The notes beneath the pieces were generated by a model. The model was not told the origin of the DNA. It made no database searches and worked only from the letters and a program-made list of their open reading frames with translations. Below are positions 10,101 through 21,261 of a stretch of 64,000 bases of DNA, piece by piece. The stretch is from Crithidia expoeki (lineage: Eukaryota; Euglenozoa; Kinetoplastea; Trypanosomatida; Trypanosomatidae): contig OESE01000198.1 in assembly GCA_900240875.1 (NCBI GenBank), positions 310,001-374,000 on the forward strand, given 5' to 3'. The position numbers and the translations under genes were made by a program. Within the stretch, counting starts at the first letter, position 1; the number at the start of each line of letters is the position of its first letter.

Positions 10101-11738
10101 TGGCCTTTTCTTTCCCTACCCCCCTTTCTCTTTTCAGCCTCGGATTTGATTTTTCTTTTTTTTTTGTTTTGTGTTGGCATTATTATTGGTTTTGTTTCTA
10201 TTGTTTTTATTGTGGTACTTCTCTTCATTGGGAAGTGGTCTGGTATGGCGTGTGTTTTGCCGTCGTTTGCTTCACTTTTCCGCCCCCTCTTTTTTAAAGG
10301 AAAAAGGGGCATTCTTAACCGAAAAGTGGGCTTTAACGCTAAAGTACTTCTAACATAAGGCCAAAGAGGAATGGAGGTGTTGAAGTGGTGCTTCTGCAGT
10401 CCTGTAGGAGCGGAAGTCGTCTGGCGGAACGCTTCAGGTGTTTCTGTGTTTTTTTTTTGTAGTTTGCTGTTTCGTTCTTGTGGTTCCGCCTTTCCGAAAA
10501 AAAGAGGAAAAGAAAAATGAAAACGATAAACAACTGACTTGTGTCACCACCTAGTGGAAAAGAAAAATACATGGCTTCTTTTTCTCTTTCTCTCTTGCAT
10601 ACAACGAAGATCAGTTCGTCACGCCTTCGACACACGTACGTTTGCGCGCGGAAAAAGTTGTTGGCGTTTGCTCGGGAGTCGGTTGCTATCTGCGCGTGTG
10701 CCCGCTCCCAGAAAACGCTGAATTTTGGCTCTTGCTTTCTTGTTAAGAGGGGGAAAAATGCAACAAAAAGAAAATGAGTAGAAACGGGATTATAATATTC
10801 CTCTGTATCCAAAGCCAGTCGTGCAATGGAGATCTGAGAGGGGCATGATAGACTCAATGGTGAACGCAGCACACTCCCAACGGGGCACAGCCCCAATGCA
10901 AGTAAGATATTATATGTATTTTTTTTTTTTCTCTGGCCTTGTTATTATTGAATGTCGCTGTTGGCTTATGATCAGCGCACGTTCTTTAGAAAAAAAAAAT
11001 AAATAAATTAGAACTTATGTTCTGGCACTGCGCAAGATGGCGCGCGCATCGCGTTTGAGTCCTAAAAAGCACGTAGGGCACTTTTTCTGTCTCCGGATTC
11101 ACTAGTGGCCTTAAAGCGTTCGAAGGTCTTCACTTGCTCCTCCTTCTATCTGTATTTGTCTTTATCCTCAACACTCTAGATTGGCGAGAGATAGAAAAAG
11201 TGAACGAAGCGCTCCAAGTGGAAGCGGACACAGTTAACGTGATCAGCTCGACTTCACGGCTGCAAGCCCAGCAGTTATTTCTTCGCGTTGAGTCCCCCAT
11301 TTTTTTCCTTTTGCTTTTGCGTGTTTTAGACGCTGTTGTGCTTGAAAAGTCCTTATCGGCAAATACAAACACTAAATATCGTAAGCGCGTTTTCACACTA
11401 CAGCTGCTTCACATACACACGTACTTGTGTTGAGGTATTTCTAAACTTGGCCGACGTGACCTTTTTCGGTAATTGTTATTATAATTTCTTAAACTCTTTC
11501 AACTACTAATCACGTTTTTTTTTTGTTGTTGTTGCTGTTGTTTTCTTCTGCTTAGTGCTATGCGTTTTAGCCTGTACAGTCTTCGAACGCACAGAAATAC
11601 TCTGGTAGTGATAAAGGGCCAACAACAGCAATAATCAAACCAAGGGTCATTCACACGAAGCTCAACTACTTTTTCACGTCACAATAAAACACACGACAGA
11701 CTACGCACAGTCGAAGAAATAAAGAACAGGCGAAAGAA
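7195..11738. other. 4.5 kb spacer without a convincing gene
   Basis: The second-longest kind of gap in the window and the longest single one. It holds T- and C-rich tracts, an AT dinucleotide tract near 7830-7866, homopolymer runs and GT runs (about 9550-9580). Open frames up to 185 codons occur, but they consist of Phe/Leu/Ser/Lys runs produced by pyrimidine or purine tracts and none shows a recognisable domain. It probably contains a long SCD6 3'UTR and the ABC transporter 5'UTR. An unannotated small gene or ncRNA cannot be excluded. Confidence 0.55.
7830..7866. repeat. AT-rich dinucleotide microsatellite
   Basis: Imperfect (TA)n run, read directly, within the SCD6 downstream spacer. Confidence 0.85.
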
Positions 11739-13715
11739 ATGCGGGGCTCGTCGCGTCTCGTCTGGCAGCCTGTCACGCAGTCAGCGCTGACCAGCGTGAA
11801 GCGGCTGGCGTCGAACATCCGCCTGCAGACCGACTTCGGCAAGGCCACCCCTGCGCAGCGCCCGACTACGAGCAAGAGCCTTTTCTATGTAACGGAGCCT
11901 GCCTCTCGGAAAGGATCCTTTGGTCGCTACGTGCGCTCTGCGCGCGATCAGGCACCGTACATCGCGGGTGCAGTGGCTGGTGTGTGCATCTACAGCGCTG
12001 CTACGCTGGCCATCCCAGCCGGTTTCGGCTCGCTGATTGATTTCGCCAGCAAAGGCGAGATGCCGCTCGGCACGTCAATGCAACTGCTGGGCTGGTTCGG
12101 CGTGTGTGCAATGGGCAACTACCTTCGCCTCTACTGTATTGGCTGCGCCGGCGAAAACATCGTGGCGAAACTACGCCGCGCCCTCTACAGCAGCATCCTG
12201 CGGCAACCCACGGCCTTCTTCGACTCGACCGAGAATCGCACCGGTGCGCTGGTGCAGCGGCTGTCGATGGACTGCAACGTTGTCGGTTGCTCCTTAACTG
12301 AGGCAGTGACAAGCGGCAGCAAGAACTTTTTGCAGACGATGGGAAGCATCGGTGTGATGCTCTACTACTCTCCGCTTCTGACGAGCGTGATTGTGTGCAT
12401 GATTCCACCCGTCGCGATATTTGCTGGATCTTACGGTCGCTACGTGCGGAAGCTGCAGCATAACATGCAGGATGCATTGGCGGACATGGGCACTGTGGCA
12501 GAGGAGCGCCTGTCGAATATTCGCACCGTGCATGCCTTCGGCACGGAGGTGCAGGAGGAGGCCTGGTACGGCAAGAACGTGCAGCGCGTCTTCTACTTAA
12601 GCATGCGCATGGTGCGCTGGAACTCCGTATACGTGGCGTCTCTGCAGACAGTGGGGTACGGCGCGATGTACTGCATTATGTGGGCGGGCTCGATGCTTGT
12701 CGCCTCGGGTCAACTCACCCCTGGTGTGCTCTTCTCCTTCGTGCTTTATACCGTCTACTGCGGCATTGGCTTGATGGGTTTGACAAATCTCGCGACGGAG
12801 ATCAACAAGGGCTACGGCGCCTCCTTACGACTCTTTGACATTCTCGATAAAGCCGACGCGCTCAAAAAGGCGCAAGACGCCGGCAAGCAGTTGACGCCCG
12901 TTACGTGCGACTGGCGTGTAACATTGAAGAACGTCTCCTTCGCGTACCCGACCCGTCCTGAAGCCCCAGTTTATACAAACATGAACTTGACCATTCAGCC
13001 TTCGCGGTGCACTTGCGTCGTCGGCAGCAGCGGCTCCGGCAAGTCGTCGCTGGCGATGCTGTTGATGAAGCTGTACGAGCCGACAAGCGGGGAGGTGCTG
13101 CTGGGCGAGCATAACGTGCGCGACATTCAATCGCAGTGGCTGCACGAGCGAGTCGGCTACGTTGGGCAGGAGCCAGTGCTGTTTGGGGGCTCCATCGCGC
13201 AGAACATCGCCTACGGCATCCCAGGCCGCAACTGGGACGACGCGATCGACCGATGGCAATACGCGGCAGTTGTGGAGGCCGCGCGTAAGGCCAACGCGCA
13301 CGACTTTATCTCCGCCCTGCCGGACGGCTATGAAACCTTTGTTGGCGAGAGCGGACGCAGCTTGTCAGGCGGGCAGAAGCAGCGTATCGCGATTGCGAGG
13401 GCGCTGATGCGCAACCCGCACATCACCATTCTCGACGAGGCGACGTCAGCCCTCGACAGCGAGAGCGAGGTGGTCGTGCACGATGCGATCTCCCGCCTGA
13501 TTGAACAGGCGAAGGACTCGAAGAGGCAGCTCACGGTGCTGATGTTTGCGCACAAGCTTAGCATGATCCGCAAGGCGGACCACGTTATTGTGCTGGATAA
13601 GGGGCAGGTCGCGATCGAGGGCACGTTCGAGGAGGTGTCGAAGAACAAGCTTTTTTGCGACCTGGTTGGGTTGTCCGCTCTGCCGCAGGTGACCGAAAAC
13701 AAGCCGTCTGCGTAA
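11739..13715 (+). CDS. ABCB-type half ABC transporter, probably mitochondrial
   Basis: 658 residues: one exporter membrane domain (about 65-365, six predicted helices) and one ATPase domain (about 390-640). Nucleotide-binding motifs are intact: Walker A 'GSSGSGKSS' (about 428-436), Q-loop 'VGYVGQEPV', signature 'LSGGQKQR' (about 542), Walker B 'ITILDEATSALD' (about 562) and the H-loop His in 'LMFAHKLSM' (about 605). The first 30 residues are basic and Ser-rich without acids until Asp32, like a mitochondrial presequence. It resembles the ABCB8/ABCB10/Mdl1 group of inner-membrane exporters that work as dimers. I recall one of the Leishmania ABCB half transporters mapping near this gene set. The substrate cannot be told from sequence. 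Confidence 0.9.
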   Translation: MRGSSRLVWQPVTQSALTSVKRLASNIRLQTDFGKATPAQRPTTSKSLFYVTEPASRKGSFGRYVRSARDQAPYIAGAVAGVCIYSAATLAIPAGFGSLIDFASKGEMPLGTSMQLLGWFGVCAMGNYLRLYCIGCAGENIVAKLRRALYSSILRQPTAFFDSTENRTGALVQRLSMDCNVVGCSLTEAVTSGSKNFLQTMGSIGVMLYYSPLLTSVIVCMIPPVAIFAGSYGRYVRKLQHNMQDALADMGTVAEERLSNIRTVHAFGTEVQEEAWYGKNVQRVFYLSMRMVRWNSVYVASLQTVGYGAMYCIMWAGSMLVASGQLTPGVLFSFVLYTVYCGIGLMGLTNLATEINKGYGASLRLFDILDKADALKKAQDAGKQLTPVTCDWRVTLKNVSFAYPTRPEAPVYTNMNLTIQPSRCTCVVGSSGSGKSSLAMLLMKLYEPTSGEVLLGEHNVRDIQSQWLHERVGYVGQEPVLFGGSIAQNIAYGIPGRNWDDAIDRWQYAAVVEAARKANAHDFISALPDGYETFVGESGRSLSGGQKQRIAIARALMRNPHITILDEATSALDSESEVVVHDAISRLIEQAKDSKRQLTVLMFAHKLSMIRKADHVIVLDKGQVAIEGTFEEVSKNKLFCDLVGLSALPQVTENKPSA

Positions 13716-15362
13716 GAAAAATTCAGTGGGACTCATCTTTACTCAGTCGCGTGTGTGTGCTTGTCTCTGCCGTTGGGTGGGTGGCAGTTGGGCGCAGAGC
13801 AAGTGAAAAAGAAGCCCTTACAGCTTCCCATTCTTTTCCAACTACTTATTAGTCTTCAAGTTCTTTATTTATTGCTTTTCTCTTCTCGTGTTAGAAGAGC
13901 TTAACTGGTGGGCCTAGTTGATGATTCACACATAGTAGATTGAAGTTTCTGCTGTTTTACGGAGCCACACTTCAATCGGAAGCCGTTGTCTGATTGCTCG
14001 AAGTAATAATAAAGAAGGAGAATAAGAAATGAGCGTCAGGTTGCGACAGGAGCACGCTACGTTAATTGCTTCCAATGCGTACGTCCAACTCAGTAAATAC
14101 AGGAAACACTCGTTCTTTCTGTATGCCCACACCAATATTTGAGCTGAGAGGAAGGTGCACGAATACAGCAGTAAATCCTAATCGCGGAAGCCGAAGGTGC
14201 GCGCCTGCCACACAATTAGCAATATCGGTGCAATAGTAAAAAGGAAATACAGAAGATGTCACGTGTTTGTTTTTAACACACCTCAGCCACCTGCTGCTTT
14301 GCTGTTTATGACGATCCTCTCACTCATTGATTTCTTCTTTTGGCCTCCCTTTTCTTCCTTCCACATGCGACGCATTCTTCACTTACTTCTCGTACGTGTC
14401 TCTTCTCGCGACTGGCGAAGAGTCCCAAGCGGTTCAACCATCGTGAGCTTTCCTCCCACCACTTCTTTGTCTCTTTAGCAACCATTTCACCGTTGCTACT
14501 CCACTGCAACTCGTTGTTTTTGTTTGTGTCACTATATATATCTACATCTACCTATTTTTAGTTTTGTACAACGACGTGGTCACACGTAGAAGAAGGAGCA
14601 GGTGCGACATACGTCAATTTTACCTCTTCTTGTTCCTGTTTTCTCCCTCTTTCTTTTTGGTCCTCATGTAGCTCTTGCTGCAACACTAGCCCACTTACGT
14701 CATCTTCATTAGCATCCTCCTCTGCGTCTCTTTACCGTATTGTACCTCTGTCTCGATTTCTTTACTTCGTACTCTTTCAGCGTCTCCCTACCTTCTGGAA
14801 CGACACCTTTGTCAGTATTAATAAATAAACGGGAGAAGACCACGTTTTGCTTTACCCTAAAAGTTTGCGTTTTCCTCCTTTTCTTCCCCTCACTTGTAGC
14901 TATATTTCTTTGTTTACACCTGTGGGCTCGTCTAATCCGGTTTTGTTGCGGTTTTCTGTTCAAGTTGTGCTCTTCAAGCAACTCTTTCATCGTTTTCTCG
15001 TTAATTCCAATTGCAGCTCACTGAGCCGGGGGAAAGGAAGAAAAGAAGCAGCAACACTTTTTGAGTCTACACAGGCGTAGCAGCAACGCTAGGAAGGATT
15101 GAAGTTCTGTTTTAGTATTGCCTTTTCTTTCTCGTGCCTTAGTTCCTTGCTCTCCACACGCCTCTTCTTCTTTCAATTCTTTTCTTTAACCAGGTTAGGC
15201 ATCGAACGAAAAAACTCATAGCTAGTGCATTTACGTTTCTTGTCTTCGTCAGGGCATTGAACGCCTTCAGAAGTCTTTGCGTAAGCCCGTCTTGTTTTAT
15301 TTTCGTTATTGTGTTCTTTTCCTTTACTTCTCTCTGCTTTTGTTGTGGGAAAGCATCTACAC
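13716..15362. other. 1.6 kb spacer, no gene seen
   Basis: Pyrimidine-rich through most of its length, especially 14300-14900 and 15110-15360. Several AG dinucleotides follow T-rich tracts close to the next start codon. No ORF with coding character was found. Confidence 0.6.
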
Positions 15363-16060
15363 ATGTCCTTCACTCAGTCGACCAGCAATACTTCCTCCCA
15401 GGCACTGCCAGCCAAGGCGACGCCGACGGCGCCGACCATGGGAAGCAGCGGTGGCACCGGCAATGGCGGTGTTGCCTTCGGCGGCTACGCTACGGACCCC
15501 GATGCACTGCGCAACTTAATCGTGAACTATCTGCCGCCGCTGATGAACGAAGCACAGGTATACGAGCTCTTTGGTCATTCGGGAAGATTGAGAGCGTCAA
15601 GATCATTTACGACAAGATCACTGGTGAGAGTCGCGGCTACGGCTTTGTGAAGTATCAGTTTTTTTTCTCCGCAACTTACGCGGTGTCCTGCCTGAACCGC
15701 TTTGAGATTGGCGGCAAGAAACTGAAGGTGGCGTATGCCAATGCGCAGGCCGCGAAAGAAGCCTACGAGATGCTGCGTCTGTCCACCATGGCATTGAATT
15801 TGCAGCAGCAGCATGCGATGCAGTCCATGTACTTCAATCAGATGATGCTTTCGCGGGAGGAGGGGGTAAACATGACGCAGATAAACGGGTCGGACAACAT
15901 GGATGTGTACGGTAACGGCATAGGCGGTGGCTACGCAGCATGGAAGCGCAGTGGTGTTTCGTCGTCGATGGGGGGAGGTACGGCGGCTACTTTTCACGCC
16001 CCAACTACGCCTGGTGCCTCGCGATCGTCCGGGGCACCGATCACGCCAATTGGGCTGTAA
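15363..16060 (+). CDS. UBP/RBP-like RRM protein gene interrupted by a one-base frameshift
   Basis: The first part (from the ATG at 15363) runs through an N-terminal Ser/Thr/Gly stretch and the start of an RRM, 'DPDALRNLIVNYLPPLMNEA' to 'VYELFG'. The rest of the RRM continues in another frame as 'FGKIESVKIIYDK', RNP1 'RGYGFVKY' and 'KKLKVAYANAQAAKEAYEML', then a Met/Gln-rich tail. The switch lies at about 15575-15578 and one missing base accounts for it. Read through, the product would be about 232 residues. The RRM is a clear paralogue of the four UBP genes downstream. Both halves keep strong family identity, so this is either a very young pseudogene or, as likely, a sequencing error in a live gene. 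Role by homology: binding U-rich elements in mRNA. Confidence 0.8.
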
Positions 16061-17295
16061 AACGCCGTTTTCCCCTTTTGTGCTTTCCTCTTCGGTACTT
16101 TGACAATGTTTTTTATAGTATTGACTACTCTCTTGCTTTGCTTGTCGTACTTTTTCAGTTCTTTCCGTGCGTTCGCACTCCGGCCAACAAAGAGGAGCCA
16201 TCTAGTGTTGCTTCCAATATTTACCAAAGAAAGCTCTGCAAAGTGAACACGTGCGTCTTTTGGTTTTCTCTCTGTTACTGTACTGCCCGAAATGTGTTTA
16301 GTTGACGAGAAGTGACGCATATACATAAAGCCGTGGAAAGGCAAAAGACAACTGTGCCCATTTTCTGTTTTTCATTATTATTATTATTTTGACTGGCAAA
16401 TAACTGGGTTTTCTTTTAGTGTTTTATGTTTTCCTATTCCACTCACCTATCTCGTAGTCTCTTCGTCAGATCAAATCCTCTATTCGCATGATGCACGTCG
16501 TCTGTCCCTTTTTGCAAGAATGTTGATGTACACAACAGAGTACTCCGTCCTTTCCTTGTGCTGCTCGCGCCATTTCTTCTCACATTTTTTTTTCCCCTTC
16601 TCCCTACTCTTCGTCTTTCGAACCGGGAGTCGTACGATGGAGTTATGTGTTGTTCAGTTTTCGCTTTCAGCAATTCTACTTCTATTTTGCTGCGCTTTCA
16701 GACTTCTGGTGTGCGCGTTCTTTGTCTTTGTTTCCTCCTTCGGTTTTTCTTTTTTTTTTTCGGCGTTTAAACTCAAAGTTCACGTTCGAGAAAGTGACCT
16801 TAATAAGCTGATCTATCTCTTCACATCTCCTGTTTTCTTCTCCTTCGCTTTACCTCCACGTACACACGCAGAAGCGCTGTATTCTCTCGACAGAAATAGT
16901 AGAATTTGCGGTTCACTCTAACCGTTTCGGGCTTTTTGACTTTTGCTCACTTCGTCTTTTCTCCACTTCGTGAAGGCCTGAAATGGTTTGTCCACACGTC
17001 AGTAAAGCAGGAAGGGAGGGAGTCTGCATCGCCGTTCTTCATCTTATTACATATTGTAGAGTTCTTCGACTCATTGTCCGTCCCCTCCAAGAAAAGGCCA
17101 GTGAGGAGAGAGAAAAGCGACAGGGGCGAATTAGGGCAACAACACCAGAGTTTCAAAGGCTCCATGCACGTCTGCCGCCTACCCTCTTTTTTGTTGTTGT
17201 AAAGGGGCACCCGTAACACCAATGAAGCGGCACCGAACTCAGAGTCATCTTTCTCTGCACTTCTTCAGAGTTTTTTTTTTTGTAGTGTTGGTGCG

Positions 17296-17320
17296 TATAT
17301 ATATATATATATATATATAT
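17296..17320. repeat. (TA)n microsatellite
   Basis: Uninterrupted AT dinucleotides, read directly. Confidence 0.9.
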
Positions 17321-18366
17321 GTTTGTATATATTTACAAGCTCTTCTCTACAATTACGCTGCAGTTCCCTTTACCTTTTCTCTGGAGATATCTTCTCCGTC
17401 GTGCTTGAAATGCGCTCACACATTTCTCTCCCTTTTTTGAGTTTGGTTACTCCACCCAGAGGCTCCGCTGGTGTGACTGTGAGTGTGTTTTCTCCGTTTC
17501 CGTCTGCCATCCAGTCTTCTCTTGCTTTTCTTTACCGGCACGAGTTCAGTAACACGAGGTTACCATGCTGGAGATGAACACGTTTCTTTTTGTTGCCTCC
17601 TTATATTTACGTCCAGCTCCTCAACGTGTTGTCAGGGCCCCTCCTCCCCTCCCGCTTCCGCATCCTCCTTCTGTATGGCTTTTTCGCACCCGATTTGCTT
17701 GAGAAGAAATCGAGAGAGAGAGAGAGCGGAGGAGAGAAGATAGAGTACGGAGAGCAAAGACGAACGCCCACCACTTTAAGCTGACACCCATCTGCAACAC
17801 AGCTTTTTTCTGTCCTCGTGTCTTTTCCAGCCATGGTAGTCCATCAAAAAAGAAAAGATAGCCTTAGTCACTTACTTCATTAGTATTGCTTTCTGTTGTT
17901 TCTTTTAGGTGCGAAACGTTTAGGATGCGGAGGTTAGAGAGAGACTATGAGGCTGTTGGTGCGTTGTTTCCTTTCCATTTGTTTGTGTCGTGCACTAAAC
18001 TCCCCATGTTTTTCTTCTGTTTCGTTTTCCATTGTGAATGAATAAGCGTTTCTGTTTTTGCTGAACACATTTCCCCTCTTCTCCTTTGTCTGCTCGTCTG
18101 TTTGAAGTCCGCTTAGTTTGTGTGCTCTTTGCTCTTTCAGGTCTTCTTCGGGTTTCTCCTTGCCACGGTTCTTGGGTTTCACGTTTGCGCACATCTGTGC
18201 TAAGTACCGTGATAGTATTTTCGTCTCAGTTTTATTCACATATATGGGCGGAAGCACACCAAAGTGCCGATAGCGTATACCTTTTGTTTCCACGTTCTGT
18301 AGCTGAGTCACTTTGAGGGTTTGTGCAGATGGGGTGAGTGAGGTTTGCACCATAGCTATTCGTCTG

Positions 18367-18368
<2 letters not shown>

Positions 18369-18399
<31 letters not shown>
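18369..18399. repeat. (TA)n microsatellite
   Basis: Uninterrupted AT dinucleotides, read directly. Confidence 0.9.
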
Positions 18400-18402
<3 letters not shown>

Positions 18403-18880
18403 TTTTCTTTCTCTTCATTGTGTGTGTATGTGTGCTTATAGAGGAGAGAAATGAACTGACACGAGGCAAAATCAGAGGGAAAACGGCACTGGTTAGCTGC
18501 ACTCAAAAGGCTGACGTTAGCAGTTAACCGAAAAGCCATAAGCGGTTTCTCGATGGATTCGATAGTGGGTTTTTTGTCTTTACAATTGCTGCCTTCAGGA
18601 GACATAGAGAACTGCAGAATAGAGGCATGTAGATGATGTTCTCTTCTCCCAGTCGAAGTGCGCCTGCGTTATGTGTGGCATCGCACCGGCTAAAGAGGAG
18701 AGTTCCGTCGCCGTGTTCGCAAATCGTTTCTCGGAGTTGAATTGCGACCCTTCTTTAGAGCCACTACTACCCGTCACTTCCACGTCCTCAACTCTTCCAA
18801 TCCAATTTCACTCTGGATTTGGTCCAGTTGGTACCAAATGACAATTTTTCGTGATCTCGTCTTTTCCCCTCTCTCAAGAA

Positions 18881-20602
18881 ATGCCACGTTTGCCTTTTGT
18901 TTTTTTTTCGAGAGCAACTCTTTTTAGTTGCTCTGCCGCAAAGACACAGAACAGAGAGACACCCGCCACTTCAACGGTAGCCCAGGCGCCTGCTACCGTT
19001 GCGCACCTTGATACGTCAGCTCCAGCGCTGAACTGGGTATCCATCGACTTTTTCGAAACACTCAGGCAGTTCTACGAAGACTGCAGTGCCGAGCAGGTGT
19101 CGATGGGCTTTAAAACAACGACCCTGCCCTCCTCAGGTGCTGTGCACCTGACGGAGCTGTCGACAGCAGAGCTGACGGCGCGCGTGCTTCAAATTCTCCT
19201 CCACTTGCACTGCGAAGGCGGGACCGCTGGAGCGGGTGTTTCTGCATCATCGTGTGCTATTGAAGATGATGTAGCGGCAGCTGCAGCTTCAATAGCTCCG
19301 CATAACGTCTCTGTCCAAAGTCGCTTTGTTCAAAGCCTTCGGCGTCTCATTGCGGCGCAGCGCACCGTCGCGCAGTTTCTGCAAGGCCGCACAATAGGGC
19401 TGGGCGGAGAAGACTCAGCGAAATCGATGGCGTGTGTATTAACAGAAGCAGCGATGCACTTGGGTAAATTTGTCGACGGGTCTTTTCCTATGTCTCGTGA
19501 GCTTCGAAAGACATCCCGGGGTGCGCCTGCTCCACAGTGTCAGACGTCACGTTTTCCTGTTGGCATCACCGAAGCTTTCACGCGGGTTATCAGCACCAAC
19601 CTGTACACCATCAGTTCACTCCTCGAAGCATTGGAAGGTGATCATGACTTTGCGTCTGCATCGCCAAGCAGGGGCACTGACAGAGAAAGAGTACGGGATG
19701 CGGTCTGCCCGTGTCTCTTTTACCTAATTACGCTGACGCTAGACATGGCGGCCGCTGCCTCGTGCTTTACGGCAGAGCAGCCATCCTCCACCGTGTCTGG
19801 CATGTCGTCGCTGCCGTGCGTTCTTCAGCAAGAGGGCTCGCACGTGCTGGCGTGTCTTCTGCACATACAAAGCGACTATCATCGACTTGAGGATGCAGAT
19901 CGTGAGCGACGCAGCGATGCGACACCGACGACTGCGTGTTGTTGGGTAGTGACGCACAATCTACTACGTCGGCTGCAACCCCTACTATTTACTGCCCTCT
20001 CGGAGGTTAACGATGCCAAAAGGAACGACAGCGAACAGAGAATGGACGGTGTTTTGGCCATCCTTAGTTCGCTTGGTGGGGTGTGCGACTGCACGGATGT
20101 GAGCCTCGTGGTGTGGATGGCGGACTGTTTGCGCCGTTACACAGATTCAGCATTACCAAAGCCGCAACAGGAGTGTGTTGCGGATCTACGAGATGGTCCA
20201 GCGACTTCGCGGACCTTCCTGTCACCGTTTTCTGTGTGCGGATCCCTCCCCTTTTCAAAGGTGCATGAGGGCTTTCAATACTCGTGCTTGCTCGAGTTGC
20301 TTCGGTGCTTAAGTCAACGGCTGCGAAAGGCAAATTCCTTCTCCGGGAGCTTCAGCGCGACAAGCAGCTCTACCGAAAACAGCGAGACGTTACAAAACGA
20401 GAAGAACGCGGCAAATCCACACGCTTACAGAACCGCAGGCAACATTCTCAGTGCCACTCGTTTCATCGAGTACGCAAGCGTGCTTTCTCCGACGCTGGAG
20501 ACGCTGCATGCCTCCGCCGTTTGGCGGATGTTCCCGCCTCCGTTGCGTGAGGTCGTGAACGAACTACGAATAGAGTTGCATTGCTTTCGTGACGCGGATT
20601 AA
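18881..20602 (+). CDS. Conserved-looking protein of unknown function
   Basis: 573 residues from the first ATG; the open frame extends only to a GTG ten codons upstream. I recognise no domain. The composition is that of a real soluble protein: predicted helices rich in Leu, Ala and Cys ('LNWVSIDFFETLRQFYEDCS', 'VHLTELSTAELTARVLQILL', 'AEDGV'-free), no transmembrane segment and no signal peptide. The string of helices with repeating Leu patterns, for example 'LPCVLQQEGSHVLACLLHIQ', could form an alpha-solenoid, but this is only an impression. Codon use (GC-rich third positions) matches neighbouring real genes and contrasts with the AT-rich spacers. Confidence 0.75.
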   Translation: MPRLPFVFFSRATLFSCSAAKTQNRETPATSTVAQAPATVAHLDTSAPALNWVSIDFFETLRQFYEDCSAEQVSMGFKTTTLPSSGAVHLTELSTAELTARVLQILLHLHCEGGTAGAGVSASSCAIEDDVAAAAASIAPHNVSVQSRFVQSLRRLIAAQRTVAQFLQGRTIGLGGEDSAKSMACVLTEAAMHLGKFVDGSFPMSRELRKTSRGAPAPQCQTSRFPVGITEAFTRVISTNLYTISSLLEALEGDHDFASASPSRGTDRERVRDAVCPCLFYLITLTLDMAAAASCFTAEQPSSTVSGMSSLPCVLQQEGSHVLACLLHIQSDYHRLEDADRERRSDATPTTACCWVVTHNLLRRLQPLLFTALSEVNDAKRNDSEQRMDGVLAILSSLGGVCDCTDVSLVVWMADCLRRYTDSALPKPQQECVADLRDGPATSRTFLSPFSVCGSLPFSKVHEGFQYSCLLELLRCLSQRLRKANSFSGSFSATSSSTENSETLQNEKNAANPHAYRTAGNILSATRFIEYASVLSPTLETLHASAVWRMFPPPLREVVNELRIELHCFRDAD

Positions 20603-20994
20603 GCTGATTCCACCAGTTATCGTTCAATTACTGCCCTTTTCCTCTGCCGGATGGTCTGAGGCCCGATTCTACTTCTGCTGCGGTGCGACTTGCAGGTCAA
20701 TTAGAACCTTTTCTTTTTTCTCTTTTCCATTTTTCTGCTATCGCGTCTGCATTTCAACAGCCTCTCCTGGGTTTCTGCTACAGAATAATAATAAAAAACA
20801 CAGTAAATCGTATTTTTCTCCTCAACTTGAGAGAGAGAGAAAAAGAGTGACAACAGCTGCTCGAGAACTGCACGCGACTCACTTTCCCTCTACAGATTGT
20901 ACATTCTCGATAAAAAGACTTGGTTTCATATGCCAAGCCGCCGCCAACCCTGCTTGTCTCCGTTAAGCTAGCTTTAATGCGGTAAAGCCACGTT

Positions 20995-21031
<37 letters not shown>

Positions 21032-21261
21032 GTCGCCACGAACAAGTTCTGCTCTTGGAATCAGCCATGCTGTTTCTGTTTTCTCTCACTCACTTCGATT
21101 CAACATGCAGTACCTCTTTCGCATTCCCCCATTTTATTCTGGTCGTTTTCTTCTGCTCACTTGTGGAAACACAGATTTCTACGTTTTTGTGCTCCACACT
21201 CTCTTTCTAGTTCCTCTTATCCCACCATTACACACCAAAGCTCTTTTTTTTTTCTCCAACG
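20603..21261. other. Spacer with AT microsatellite, no gene seen
   Basis: About 660 bases. It has a 33-base (AT)n run at 20998-21030 and a T-rich tract just before the first UBP start codon ('ctcttttttttttctccaacg'). Confidence 0.65.
20998..21030. repeat. (AT)n microsatellite
   Basis: Uninterrupted AT dinucleotides, 33 bases, read directly. Confidence 0.92.

Larger units (their letters stand above)
16061..18880. other. 2.8 kb spacer, no gene seen
   Basis: T- and C-rich sequence with two AT microsatellites (about 17296-17320 and 18369-18399). Open frames of 60-220 codons here are driven by pyrimidine tracts or by the AT repeats (Ile/Tyr runs) and match no family I know. It is most likely the 3'UTR of the RRM gene plus the 5'UTR of the next gene. 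Confidence 0.6.

Noticed and set aside
9827-10896. Long open frames on both strands in the SCD6 downstream spacer
   Set aside because: Composed of Phe/Leu/Ser runs or their Lys/Arg/Glu complements caused by pyrimidine tracts; no domains, biased only by base composition.
17934-18605. 223-codon minus-strand frame
   Set aside because: Runs through the AT microsatellite (Ile/Tyr repeat) and purine tracts, has no recognised family and opposes transcription.
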